Source: UBA7446 sp964014735 | Lineage (GTDB): Bacteria; Bacteroidota; Bacteroidia; Flavobacteriales; Flavobacteriaceae | Direction: 5' to 3' | DNA: 64,000 bases | Assembly: GCA_964014735.1 (NCBI GenBank) | Contig: CAXHBH010000005.1 | Location: 32,934 to 96,933, forward strand | Part shown: piece by piece, positions 55,379 through 62,251 of the stretch | Numbering within the stretch: position 1 is the stretch's first letter | Layout: each line of letters starts with the position of its first letter | Position numbers and translations under genes: made by a program | The notes under the pieces: model-generated | Database searches by the model: none | What the model was told of the DNA's origin: nothing | The model's input: only the letters and a program-made list of their open reading frames with translations

Positions 55379-56148
55379 TTATTTGGTTTTAGTTGATGTA
55401 AGGTTTGTTGTGTTTCTGGAAGCAACAATAATCTTCCAGAAATTTCAGCATTTTTAGGCAACAATTCTGCCCAGTGACCTGTATTAGCCCATAGAGTTTT
55501 ATTGAGCTCCGCAACAGACTCTGGCGCATAAGTTGCTAATTGCTGAGCCGTTGTGTTTGCAGCTATATCGGCCGTTTCAAAATCAGAGTAAACTTTTGTA
55601 TACAAGCCTTTTGATAAGGCCCATTGGGCGTCTTTCCATTCTTTGGGTTGCAATGCTAAAGAAGCGAGTGCGGCTGAACCAATTTTACGATCCACTGCAG
55701 GTGCAATCACAAAGGGACCAATGCCAATAGCAAGTTCTGAAAGGCGTACTGATGCAGTAGTCGTTGCAATTGCATAATCACACGCGGCTACAATACCCAC
55801 ACCGCCACCAATAGCCTTCCCGTGTATACGGCCTACAATGGGCTTAAAGCATAAGCGCATAGAATTGATTAGATTAGCAAAGCCCATGAAAAAGCTTTTG
55901 CCTTGTTGAGCTGTTTGCACAGATAACAATTCATCAAATGATGCACCCGCACAAAAAGCCTTGGTAGGGTCACTTTGTAATAATATTACCCGAACGGTAT
56001 CGTCTTGAGCACATTTAGTAATTGCTGTGGTCAATGCTTTTAGTTGTGCTTGCGGAAAACAATTGTGCTTGGGGTGTGCAAAGCTAATGGTAGCTACTGC
56101 AGTTGCAATTTGAACATGCACACCCTCATTTATGTTTTGATTCCCCAT
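55375..56148 (-). CDS. Enoyl-CoA hydratase/isomerase family protein
   Basis: The protein has 257 residues from the ATG at 56148. It has a crotonase fold with the oxyanion-hole segments FCAGASFDEL and GRIHGKAIGGGVGIVAACDYAIA. The precise CoA substrate is unknown. The frame opens at a TTG at 56166, but that codon lies inside the -7 box, so the ATG at 56148 is preferred. It is the first gene of the minus-strand run ending with hflX. Confidence 0.88.
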   Translation of the reverse strand: MGNQNINEGVHVQIATAVATISFAHPKHNCFPQAQLKALTTAITKCAQDDTVRVILLQSDPTKAFCAGASFDELLSVQTAQQGKSFFMGFANLINSMRLCFKPIVGRIHGKAIGGGVGIVAACDYAIATTTASVRLSELAIGIGPFVIAPAVDRKIGSAALASLALQPKEWKDAQWALSKGLYTKVYSDFETADIAANTTAQQLATYAPESVAELNKTLWANTGHWAELLPKNAEISGRLLLLPETQQTLHQLKPNK

Positions 56149-56163
56149 ATCTTTGTTCTTAGG

Positions 56164-56171
56164 CAAAAATA
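56164..56171 (-). promoter_or_regulatory. Promoter -7 element for the enoyl-CoA hydratase-queD-lpxH-hflX run
   Basis: The minus strand reads TATTTTTG, an exact TAnnTTTG match, 15 bases before the ATG at 56148. It sits in the 45-base divergent gap with the HAD phosphatase gene. Confidence 0.6.
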
Positions 56172-56193
56172 CGTAATAAACGATTGATAAGTT

Positions 56194-56961
56194 ATGAATG
56201 ATATTAAAGGGGTGCTGTTTGATTTAGATGGGGTATTTTATGTGGGAAATCAATTGGTTTCCGGAGGAAACGAAACCCTTTCTTGGTTGCAATCACAAGG
56301 CATTGGCTATCGCTTTGTAACAAACAACACCACGCTCTGTAGAAGTGCACTCGTTTCTAAGCTTCAACAATTGGGTCTTGACATAATCGAAAATGAACTG
56401 TTGAGCGCCAATTACGCGGGTGTTCTACAGCTACAAAAAATGGGGCTGAATCGATGTAGATTGATACTAGCTGAAGCAGCCCAAGCCGACTATCCACCCT
56501 CTATTGACGAAAAACCAGAAGCAATTGTTATTGGAGACATTGGCAACGAGTGGGATTATGATTTGCTGAACAGCTTAATGAATCAAATTCTTGATGGCGC
56601 TGAGCTCATTGCGCTACATAAGGGTCGTTATTTTCAAACAGAGAAAGGGCTCATGCTAGATAGTGGGGCTTTTGTGGCTGCACTGGAACACGCAACAGGC
56701 AAAAAGGCGCATGTGGTGGGAAAGCCCAATCCTGCTTTTTTTGAGATGGGCAGTGCACTTATAGAAGCATCTCCCAATGAGTTGGCCATGGTTGGTGATG
56801 ATTTAATCAACGACATTGAGGGGGGGCAAAACACAGGCTACCATGCCGTTTTGGTGCAAACGGGAAAGTATAGAAACGCCATAGTAGAACAAAGTGAAAT
56901 TATACCAGATGGTATTATAACTTCAGTTGCGGCATTACCCAACTATTTATCTTCAATGTAA
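56194..56961 (+). CDS. HAD-superfamily (IIA) phosphatase
   Basis: This 255-residue protein has the HAD motifs FDLDGVFYVG, FVTNNTT, GKPNPAFF and VGDDLINDIEGG. It resembles the subfamily that includes the LHPP/phospholysine-phosphohistidine phosphatases. The cap is of the C2 type. The in vivo substrate is unknown. It is the last core gene before tRNA-Ala and the integrative elements. Confidence 0.88.
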   Translation: MNDIKGVLFDLDGVFYVGNQLVSGGNETLSWLQSQGIGYRFVTNNTTLCRSALVSKLQQLGLDIIENELLSANYAGVLQLQKMGLNRCRLILAEAAQADYPPSIDEKPEAIVIGDIGNEWDYDLLNSLMNQILDGAELIALHKGRYFQTEKGLMLDSGAFVAALEHATGKKAHVVGKPNPAFFEMGSALIEASPNELAMVGDDLINDIEGGQNTGYHAVLVQTGKYRNAIVEQSEIIPDGIITSVAALPNYLSSM

Positions 56962-56999
56962 AGTAATGGAACAAAAAATGGTTTATTTTTGCTTACTCT

Positions 57000-57073
57000 G
57001 GGGATGTAGCTCAGTTGGCTAGAGCGCTTGACTGGCAGTCAAGAGGTCGTGGGTTCGAATCCCATCTTCTCCA
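57000..57073 (+). tRNA. tRNA-Ala (anticodon GGC), integration target
   Basis: This is a 74-base cloverleaf. The anticodon stem CTTGA/TCAAG encloses loop CTGGCAG with anticodon GGC. The acceptor stem contains the G3:U70 pair that identifies alanine tRNA. Bases 6 and 67 are T and T and cannot pair, a defect in the 3' half. The 3' CCA is not encoded. The anticodon stem-loop recurs at 62161, and a recombinase gene starts 89 bases after the tRNA, so this is very probably an attachment site. Confidence 0.95.
57029..57043 (+). repeat. Left copy of 15-base attachment-core candidate (tRNA anticodon stem-loop)
   Basis: TGACTGGCAGTCAAG within tRNA-Ala is identical to 62161-62175. Many tyrosine integrases recombine in tRNA anticodon loops, where the stem gives the symmetric core arms. 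An exact 15-base match in the same window, next to another recombinase, is unlikely by chance. Confidence 0.65.
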
Positions 57074-57075
57074 CG

Positions 57076-57108
57076 AAGGGAATTGCAAAAATGTAGTTCC
57101 CTTTTTTT
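57076..57108 (+). terminator. Terminator after tRNA-Ala
   Basis: A 7-bp stem, AAGGGAA/TTCCCTT (57076-57082 with 57097-57103), is followed by a T run. It starts three bases after the tRNA end and lies inside the proposed element. Confidence 0.75.
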
Positions 57109-57114
57109 ATTTTT

Positions 57115-57135
57115 ACGTGTACCTCTACGTGTACC
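57115..57135 (+). repeat. Double repeat near left end, putative integrase arm sites
   Basis: ACGTGTACC-TCT-ACGTGTACC. The same structure, with one base different, recurs at 62035-62055, near the other end of the element and in the same orientation. Paired short direct repeats inside both att ends are typical of arm-type sites bound by the N-terminal domain of tyrosine integrases. Binding has not been shown. Confidence 0.65.
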
Positions 57136-57162
57136 TTCTTCTATTTTTTTGTACATTTAGGT

Positions 57163-58641
57163 ATGGTAATCACATTAAAACTCGACAATAATGTTAAAAA
57201 GTCTGGACTGCAATCAGTCTTTTTTAATGTGTCTCACGGCAAAGGTGGTCAGATTGGACAAATTAGAAAGAAAATATATACTGGTTTAGAAGTTTCTGCT
57301 AAGCAATTTGATATTAAAAACTTCCGAGCTAAGTCCAAACATTCTAACTATCAAATCATAAATAATAGGGTAGACGAGCTTAAGGCATTACAATCAGTCA
57401 GTCAAACCAAGTTCGATGCTGGTCAGTATACAACCGAACAAGTTATTTTACATTTAAAAGGCGAAGCTGATGCTGAAAGTGTAGATAGTTATATTGAGAC
57501 CTTTATTAAGAATCAGAAAACAAAAACAACAACTTACAGAGATTATAAGTACACCCTAAAAGCTTTTAAAAAGCATCTTGGATGGAGCAAGGATAGACCA
57601 GTAACTTTTAATGAGTTTATGAATTATTCACTTCTTTTGAATTGGAAGAATAATGCTATAAATAATAGAGTAAGAGCTACGTCAATAAACTCCTACTTGA
57701 AGAAAATAAAAGCTATTACATTTGATGCTTACGATAATCAAGTGATTTTTGAACGTCCTTACTTCAATAAACGATTGACTATAAAGGGAGCTGAGCGAAA
57801 AGCTGTCACAACATTAACTAAAGAGCAGTTTAAAGAAGCTATTAATAGGTGTGTTTCAATATATGAGATTCAAGCATTATGTTTTTACCTCTTAATGTTT
57901 ATGACAAGAGGAATGTACTTAGCGGATTTAGTCAAGTTCAAAAGTTTTAAGCTAAAGAATGACACTGATGATAAAAGCGATGAAGATTTTTCAAAGCTCT
58001 GTCAAGATGGCTATGACTATATAATACATAACAGAAGTAAAAACGAGGGAAGATCAACTAATAGAATGTTTATTAGAATTGATAAAGATACTATGACTAT
58101 GTTCACATTACTGAAGCGTTCAATTTGGTGTACACACTACAATAAGCGTAAGAAATTAGGCTTAAATGATGATGCGGTAAGTATATTGGGTCACGATGTG
58201 GATGATGTAGATACTCATAAAGGGGTTTTTGACGTCTATCAGAAGCATTGTAGTAAGTTACTTGGAGTACCCTTTAAAAACGCACGTAAGAGCTTTAATA
58301 ACTACGCCAACAAGCTCAATATTTCTGAGGAAATGAGAAACATCTTACTTGGGCATACCAACCCTAATATCATTAAACACTATGATGATTTATCTTTCAT
58401 TGAAGACCAAGTACATAAGGCTCATATAAGCGTTTTAAGGGAGTATGAGACATCATTGATAATAGAACTTCTGGAAGCGCAATTCGCCCAAATAGGAGCT
58501 GCTTTCATTAATAGCAACGATATTTTACTTAGCTATGAAGCGTGGGCAAAAGAAACCTCTAAGCTTATAAACAAACATAATAGTTCAGCTTATTTAAAAC
58601 CTAAGAAGCCTAAAAATAAAAAGTATCACAACTGGACTTAA
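57163..58641 (+). CDS. Tyrosine recombinase (integrase) of the tRNA-Ala element
   Basis: This 492-residue integrase has an N-terminal arm-DNA-binding domain (about 1-75), a SAM-like core-binding domain (about 105-195) and a catalytic domain. Active-site candidates are Arg249 (FMTRGMYLADL), Lys293 (NRSKNEG), Arg375 with Lys372 in place of the usual His (FKNARKSF), His398 (LLGH) and the nucleophile Tyr407 (KHYDDL). A 40-residue Lys-rich tail ends the protein. It starts 89 bases after tRNA-Ala, past the arm-like repeats, pointing into the element. It should integrate and, perhaps with helpers, excise the element. Confidence 0.92.
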   Translation: MVITLKLDNNVKKSGLQSVFFNVSHGKGGQIGQIRKKIYTGLEVSAKQFDIKNFRAKSKHSNYQIINNRVDELKALQSVSQTKFDAGQYTTEQVILHLKGEADAESVDSYIETFIKNQKTKTTTYRDYKYTLKAFKKHLGWSKDRPVTFNEFMNYSLLLNWKNNAINNRVRATSINSYLKKIKAITFDAYDNQVIFERPYFNKRLTIKGAERKAVTTLTKEQFKEAINRCVSIYEIQALCFYLLMFMTRGMYLADLVKFKSFKLKNDTDDKSDEDFSKLCQDGYDYIIHNRSKNEGRSTNRMFIRIDKDTMTMFTLLKRSIWCTHYNKRKKLGLNDDAVSILGHDVDDVDTHKGVFDVYQKHCSKLLGVPFKNARKSFNNYANKLNISEEMRNILLGHTNPNIIKHYDDLSFIEDQVHKAHISVLREYETSLIIELLEAQFAQIGAAFINSNDILLSYEAWAKETSKLINKHNSSAYLKPKKPKNKKYHNWT

Positions 58642-58674
58642 TAAAGTCGTTAGTTAGGATTACAGTTTGTGAAG

Positions 58675-59586
58675 TTAGTCTTTAATAAATTTTCTAACTG
58701 ATGATTTAACCCCATCTGAGATTTTAATTAGATACACTCCTTTTGGAAAAGAACTTACGTCAATAGTTTTGGTATTGTTAGCCTCCAATATTATTTGTCC
58801 TAATTTATTGAAGATTGTCATATTGTAATTATTTATGCCTTTGACGTTTATAGTTTTTGATGTGGGGTTTGGATATATCTTAAAATTCAAATTGCGTATA
58901 TCATCTAATGCAGCAGTATTATCTTTTATTAGCCTTAAAGATTGCCCCCTGCCTTGATTCGAACCAGCACTCACTTGAACAGAAGAATTTACAAAACCTA
59001 AAGCATAAAAAAGTGCAACGTTATCTACCCAAAAGACTGCATTATCTCCAAAATTGTTATAAATCCCAGAGTTTTGCTGTCTGTTCCCTGCTGGAAAAGC
59101 ATTAAATCCAGTTGAGTTATCGCCATTTCCACTATTACCATTAAGCGAGTTCCATCCACTTTGTGATTTCAAACCATATCCTGCATTATCGTACCCTCCA
59201 GCTTCTGTAATTAATGTGTTAAATTCATCAGAAGTTGGAACTTTCCAACCCGCCATAGCAATTGATTTATTTGGTGTGCTTTCATCATTATCGTGTATGC
59301 CTTGTATTGCATATGAATTGTACAATACTCCATAATCTTCCTCAGTTTGAGGGTCACTATTAACATAACACCAAGCGCCTGTAGTAGCAGACGCCCAAGC
59401 CACTGTAGTTGTAATCTCTGGTATAAGAGTCCCATCAGAATATTGCTTTACTCTTAAGTTACTTGACAACCATTCTTGTTCACCAATAGAAATAATTTCG
59501 TAACTATTACTATCTGCGTCAACGACTTGGGCTGATAGGCTGCAAGTAAAAATTATAATGGCAGCGAGAGTAATTATCTTTTTCAT
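58675..59586 (-). CDS. Secreted FISUMP-domain protein with type IX secretion tail (cargo)
   Basis: This 303-residue protein has a signal peptide ending LSAQ (about 20). A Fibrobacter succinogenes major paralogous domain (about 30-220) shows GEQEWLSSNLRVKQYSDG, YGVLYNSYAIQG and GWKVPTSDEF. A type IX sorting domain (about 235-303) shows KIYPNPTSKTINVKG and KGVYLIKISDG. It should be exported and then anchored or released through the type IX system. It is co-oriented with the adhesin-like gene upstream. The ligand is unknown. Confidence 0.88.
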   Translation of the reverse strand: MKKIITLAAIIIFTCSLSAQVVDADSNSYEIISIGEQEWLSSNLRVKQYSDGTLIPEITTTVAWASATTGAWCYVNSDPQTEEDYGVLYNSYAIQGIHDNDESTPNKSIAMAGWKVPTSDEFNTLITEAGGYDNAGYGLKSQSGWNSLNGNSGNGDNSTGFNAFPAGNRQQNSGIYNNFGDNAVFWVDNVALFYALGFVNSSVQVSAGSNQGRGQSLRLIKDNTAALDDIRNLNFKIYPNPTSKTINVKGINNYNMTIFNKLGQIILEANNTKTIDVSSFPKGVYLIKISDGVKSSVRKFIKD

Positions 59587-59657
59587 TTAGTTTTAAATCA
59601 GTTAACTGAATAAAGTTAAGAAAAGTTTGAAAAACTTTGATTAATCAATCTTGATAT

Positions 59658-59675
59658 AACTTGATTATTCAAGTT
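59658..59675. other. Perfect inverted repeat between the two cargo genes
   Basis: AACTTGA-TTAT-TCAAGTT lies 12 bases downstream of the adhesin stop (minus-strand reading). It could end or process the adhesin transcript, although no long T run follows on the minus strand. Confidence 0.45.
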
Positions 59676-59686
59676 GGTTGAGGTTT

Positions 59687-61342
59687 TTATTCTCTTGAAA
59701 CTAATGCTTGAACTATCTCTTTTAGTTCATCTATTTCTGATTGTTGCTCATTCATCTTTGCATCTTGCTCTTTCAATGCATTGATAAGTACTGGTACTAA
59801 TCCTTGATAGTTTACTGCTAACATTTCATTGTCACCCTCACATACAAGTTCAGGAAATACTTCTTGAATCTCTTGTGCAAGTACACCTATCTTTTGTTTG
59901 CCTTTCATCTCATAGGACTTACCATCTATTTGTAATAGTTTAGGAAGTGTAGAACCAAGAGATACAATGTTTGACTTTAATCTTGCATCGGATGAAATAT
60001 TAACATCTCCATTTACTGTAAGGTCATTGCTTACGGTTGTGTCTCCATTAAACATTACTTTGAAAGCATCAGATTTTGCATTAGATGCAGTTCCATTTCC
60101 AATGACAAAAGCTGTGTTATCAAGGTCGGGGTCTGATGCACTACCGTTAGTGGTAAGTGAAGAAAGCGAACTGTTGTATTGTCCAATTACCAATGATGCA
60201 TAATCACTTGCTGTTGTGCTCCATCCCATTGCTGTAGAATTTCTTCCACTTGCTGTTGTGCTCCATCCCATTGCTGTAGAATTATCACCGCTTGCTGTTG
60301 TGCTTCTTCCCATTGCTGTTGAAGCAGCTTGGCTTGCTGTTGTCATCCATCCCATTGCTGTAGAAGCACCACCGCTTGCTGTTGTGCTCCACCCCATTGC
60401 TGTATCAACATATCCACTTGCTGTTGTGCTATTTCCCATTGCTGTAGAAGATGTTCCCGTTGCGCCTTTTGTTGTACTTGAAGAATCCGAATAGCTCAAA
60501 TCAACTGCATTAGAACCTATATCTCCGTGATTGGTAGAATTTGCTGTTGACAATCTAACTCCTGTATTACCATTTTCTGTTACAGAAGATAAAATTCCTG
60601 AACCAACTGTTGTTAATCCGTCTAACAGGTTTATCTCTGCTGCTGTAGAAGTAATTGCCGTTCCTCCGATGTATAGACTTGATGATATATAAGTATCACC
60701 ATTAAACATTACTTTGAAAGCATCAGATTTTGCATTAGATGCAGTTCCATTTCCGATCACAAAAGCAGGAGCAGATGTAGAAAATGAATCTGCACTTGTT
60801 GCTGATGAACCTGAAGAATTGTATTGCCCAATGACAGTTGAAGAATAATCACTTGCTGTTGTCATCCATCCCATTGCTGTAGAAGCACCACCGCTTGCTG
60901 TTGTGCTATTTCCCATTGCTGAAGAAGCATATCCACTTGCTGTTGTGTATCTTCCCATTGCTGAAGAAGCATATCCACTTGCTGTTGTATTATACCCAAT
61001 TGCTGTAGAATAATCTCCACTTGCTTCCGTTCCTTGTCCCATTGCTGTAGAACGGCTTCCACTTGCTTCCGTTCCTTGTCCCATTGCTGTAGAACGGCTT
61101 CCACTTGCTGTTGTTAGAACTCCCATTGCTGTAGACCAATCTCCACTTGCTGTTGTGTTATTTCCCATTGCTGTAGAATAATTTCCACTTGCTGTTGTGC
61201 TATTTCCCATTGCTGTAGAATGATCACCACTTGCTGTTGAGAAATTGGTTTGAATACCCCACCCCCCATTTGAATTTAACAGCCATTGCGCATTAATACT
61301 AAATGATATAGTTAATGCTAAAAGTGTATATATTTTTTTCAT
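59687..61342 (-). CDS. Secreted YadA-head repeat protein with S74 intramolecular chaperone (cargo)
   Basis: This 551-residue protein has a signal peptide (about 1-19, ending NAQ). Two blocks of 14-residue head repeats of the type STAMGNSTTASGNY occupy about 34-165 and 297-380, as in YadA/Hep_Hag trimeric adhesins. Each block ends in a similar module, VIGQYNSS through AFVIGNGTASNAKSDAFKVMFNGD. The C-terminus (about 450-530) is a Peptidase_S74 chaperone of endosialidase with the cleavage-site start SDARLKSNI and GVLAQEIQEVFPEL, followed by a short coiled coil. Such proteins trimerise and then cut off the chaperone. No type IX tail or membrane anchor is visible. A surface adhesin or tailspike-like role is inferred. 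Confidence 0.88.
   Translation of the reverse strand: MKKIYTLLALTISFSINAQWLLNSNGGWGIQTNFSTASGDHSTAMGNSTTASGNYSTAMGNNTTASGDWSTAMGVLTTASGSRSTAMGQGTEASGSRSTAMGQGTEASGDYSTAIGYNTTASGYASSAMGRYTTASGYASSAMGNSTTASGGASTAMGWMTTASDYSSTVIGQYNSSGSSATSADSFSTSAPAFVIGNGTASNAKSDAFKVMFNGDTYISSSLYIGGTAITSTAAEINLLDGLTTVGSGILSSVTENGNTGVRLSTANSTNHGDIGSNAVDLSYSDSSSTTKGATGTSSTAMGNSTTASGYVDTAMGWSTTASGGASTAMGWMTTASQAASTAMGRSTTASGDNSTAMGWSTTASGRNSTAMGWSTTASDYASLVIGQYNSSLSSLTTNGSASDPDLDNTAFVIGNGTASNAKSDAFKVMFNGDTTVSNDLTVNGDVNISSDARLKSNIVSLGSTLPKLLQIDGKSYEMKGKQKIGVLAQEIQEVFPELVCEGDNEMLAVNYQGLVPVLINALKEQDAKMNEQQSEIDELKEIVQALVSRE
60045..60100. repeat. 56-base exact repeat within the adhesin gene, copy 1
   Basis: It is identical to 60699-60754. 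It encodes the GNGTASNAKSDAFKVMFNG module. Identity at the DNA level over 56 bases shows a recent duplication or ongoing gene conversion within the gene. Confidence 0.85.
60699..60754. repeat. 56-base exact repeat within the adhesin gene, copy 2
   Basis: It is identical to 60045-60100, the second copy of the module that closes each head-repeat block. Recombination between the copies would delete or duplicate one whole block in frame. Confidence 0.85.
61017..61100. repeat. Exact tandem duplication of a 42-base unit
   Basis: The 42-base unit at 61017-61058 is repeated without change at 61059-61100. It encodes the 14-residue head unit with GQGTEASGSRSTAM twice. Neighbouring head units are diverged copies of the same length. 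Because 42 is a multiple of three, gain or loss keeps the frame. Confidence 0.9.
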
Positions 61343-61385
61343 AGTTTTTAAATTGTTTTATAAAACTAATGGATTTATATCAATC

Positions 61386-61523
61386 TCAGATTTCTATGAG
61401 GTCTTTTGTTAGAAGCTGTCTTAGATAGCTTGATAGTTTTAATCTGTTTTGTTTAGCTTTTTCTGTTAGTTTATCTGCATCACTCTTTGTGAATTGTATG
61501 GATACTGTTTGATAGTTTTTCAT
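61386..61523 (-). CDS. Small ribbon-helix-helix DNA-binding protein
   Basis: This is a 45-residue ORF from ATG 61523 to TGA 61386. The sequence fits a minimal ribbon-helix-helix fold: strand QTVSIQFT, helix SDADKLTEKAKQN, turn, and helix LSSYLRQLLTKDL. Such proteins (Arc, CopG, MobC types) bind DNA as dimers and often regulate or assist replication or mobilisation proteins. It starts 11 bases after the stop of the HUH-type gene and before the adhesin gene, all on the minus strand, so coexpression with the HUH protein is likely. Confidence 0.75.
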   Translation of the reverse strand: MKNYQTVSIQFTKSDADKLTEKAKQNRLKLSSYLRQLLTKDLIEI

Positions 61524-61534
61524 TTGTTATATTT

Positions 61535-61897
61535 TTAAAATATATTATGATGTGAGTAATCTCTGTTGAGGTGCTTTACTACATAGCTGCTTATTGCTGC
61601 CTTACTTCTTATTGGTTCATTATACTTTATGGCTTTAGGGTTTAGACCACTTGCTTGTGATATCTGTTTATCTGCTACATTCTTACTTAGCAGTAGGTGT
61701 AGATGATATACCTCATCATTTCTATCCCTCTCCATAGTGTAGAATATTCTTACCCTTAGTCTTTTAGATATTCTCTCTACTAATCTATCACTTGTGTGAG
61801 GCTTTAGTTTATAGCTTGGTCTTATTGTTATTGTACTTCTCCAGTTACTCATCTCTGTTATTCCCTTTGAGTATTCTTTTATGTTTGTATTTCTCAT
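61535..61897 (-). CDS. Small HUH-type endonuclease-like protein (Rep/relaxase candidate)
   Basis: This 120-residue protein is rich in basic residues. It contains an HUH-like motif HLHLLL (His65, His67) preceded by an aromatic, and near the C-terminus a YVVKH segment (Tyr105, Lys108) that fits the YxxK nucleophile motif of rolling-circle Rep proteins. A TITIRPSYKLK strand could be motif I. If correct, it nicks one strand at an origin to start replication or transfer of the element. The motifs are short, so family placement is uncertain (Rep, inovirus Gp2-like or Y1 transposase-like). A start at Met16 is possible. Confidence 0.6.
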   Translation of the reverse strand: MRNTNIKEYSKGITEMSNWRSTITIRPSYKLKPHTSDRLVERISKRLRVRIFYTMERDRNDEVYHLHLLLSKNVADKQISQASGLNPKAIKYNEPIRSKAAISSYVVKHLNRDYSHHNIF

Positions 61898-62160
61898 TAT
61901 AATTTAGATAGACCGATGGTTAAAGGGTCTTAAACCCTATCACATCAACTTGTATATTAATATATAAGTGGGAATAAATAATTTTGTAGAGTTTTAAGTA
62001 AAACTTATAAACATTAATGGAACTTAATGTTTTCACGTGTACCTCCACGTGTACCCAATATGATATTTGCTAAAAAACACTTATCTTTACATATCTTCTT
62101 AAATTATGATTTTACTGAAGAAAAAAGGGGAAATATGAAGTCTGTATATTAGATTATACG
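61898..62160. other. Hairpin-rich non-coding region, candidate origin / right end of element
   Basis: No gene is seen from 61898 to 62251. There are four inverted repeats: AGGGT/ACCCT (61924-61938), the near-perfect palindrome CTTGTATATTAATATATAAG (61949-61968), AGTTTT/AAAACT (61990-62005) and ACATTAA/TTAATGT (62011-62030). The right arm-like double repeat follows at 62035. The region lies directly upstream of the HUH gene. That position suits a nick site or origin and operators for the ribbon-helix-helix protein. Confidence 0.5.
62035..62055 (+). repeat. Double repeat near right end, putative integrase arm sites
   Basis: ACGTGTACC-TCC-ACGTGTACC differs from the left copy (57115-57135) by a single spacer base. 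It lies 105 bases inside the right core candidate. Confidence 0.65.
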
Positions 62161-62175
62161 TGACTGGCAGTCAAG
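62161..62175 (+). repeat. Right copy of 15-base attachment-core candidate
   Basis: TGACTGGCAGTCAAG is identical to the anticodon stem-loop of tRNA-Ala (57029-57043). To its right stands CGCGATAAC, with no resemblance to a tRNA 3' half. Read on the other strand, 62161-62178 matches the tRNA over 18 bases with one central mismatch, since the core is nearly palindromic. Confidence 0.6.
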
Positions 62176-62251
62176 CGCGATAACAATATAACTATCTTAC
62201 AGTCAGTGTTATACCATTAATAATAATTATTAACTGGCAATTAACTGACAG

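Larger units (their letters stand above)
57029..62175. mobile_element. Putative 5.1-kb integrative element at tRNA-Ala
   Basis: The proposed limits are two exact copies of TGACTGGCAGTCAAG. Just inside each end lies a copy of a 21-base double repeat. Contents are a tyrosine recombinase on the plus strand and, on the minus strand, an HUH-type protein, a ribbon-helix-helix protein and two secreted cargo proteins. No conjugation, capsid or partition gene is seen. It could be a satellite or mobilisable element that relies on a helper. A weak point is that the right copy is not followed by a tRNA 3' half, which a simple insertion would leave. Confidence 0.6.

Noticed and set aside
60216..60494. Plus-strand ORF with repeated HPIAVE and LAVVL units
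   Set aside because: It is the antisense reading of the adhesin head repeats. The real gene is on the minus strand with a signal peptide and S74 domain.
60862..61104. Minus-strand ORF rich in LQQWD and KQVE, and the similar plus-strand ORF at 63584-63823
   Set aside because: Both are alternate frames of the 42-base head repeats in the two adhesin genes. A frame-shifted repeat stays open for periodic reasons.
60200..61250. Regularly spaced short repeats that look like a CRISPR array
   Set aside because: The unit is a continuous 42-base coding repeat with no unique spacers, and no cas genes are present.
61535..61897. IS200/IS605-type Y1 transposase
   Set aside because: The HLHLLL motif is similar, but there is no typical transposase length, partner tnpB, or hairpin insertion ends directly around the gene. 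Context fits a Rep/relaxase of the element better.
62150..62200. Second tRNA-Ala gene
   Set aside because: Only the 15-base anticodon stem-loop is present. The acceptor, D and T arms are missing.
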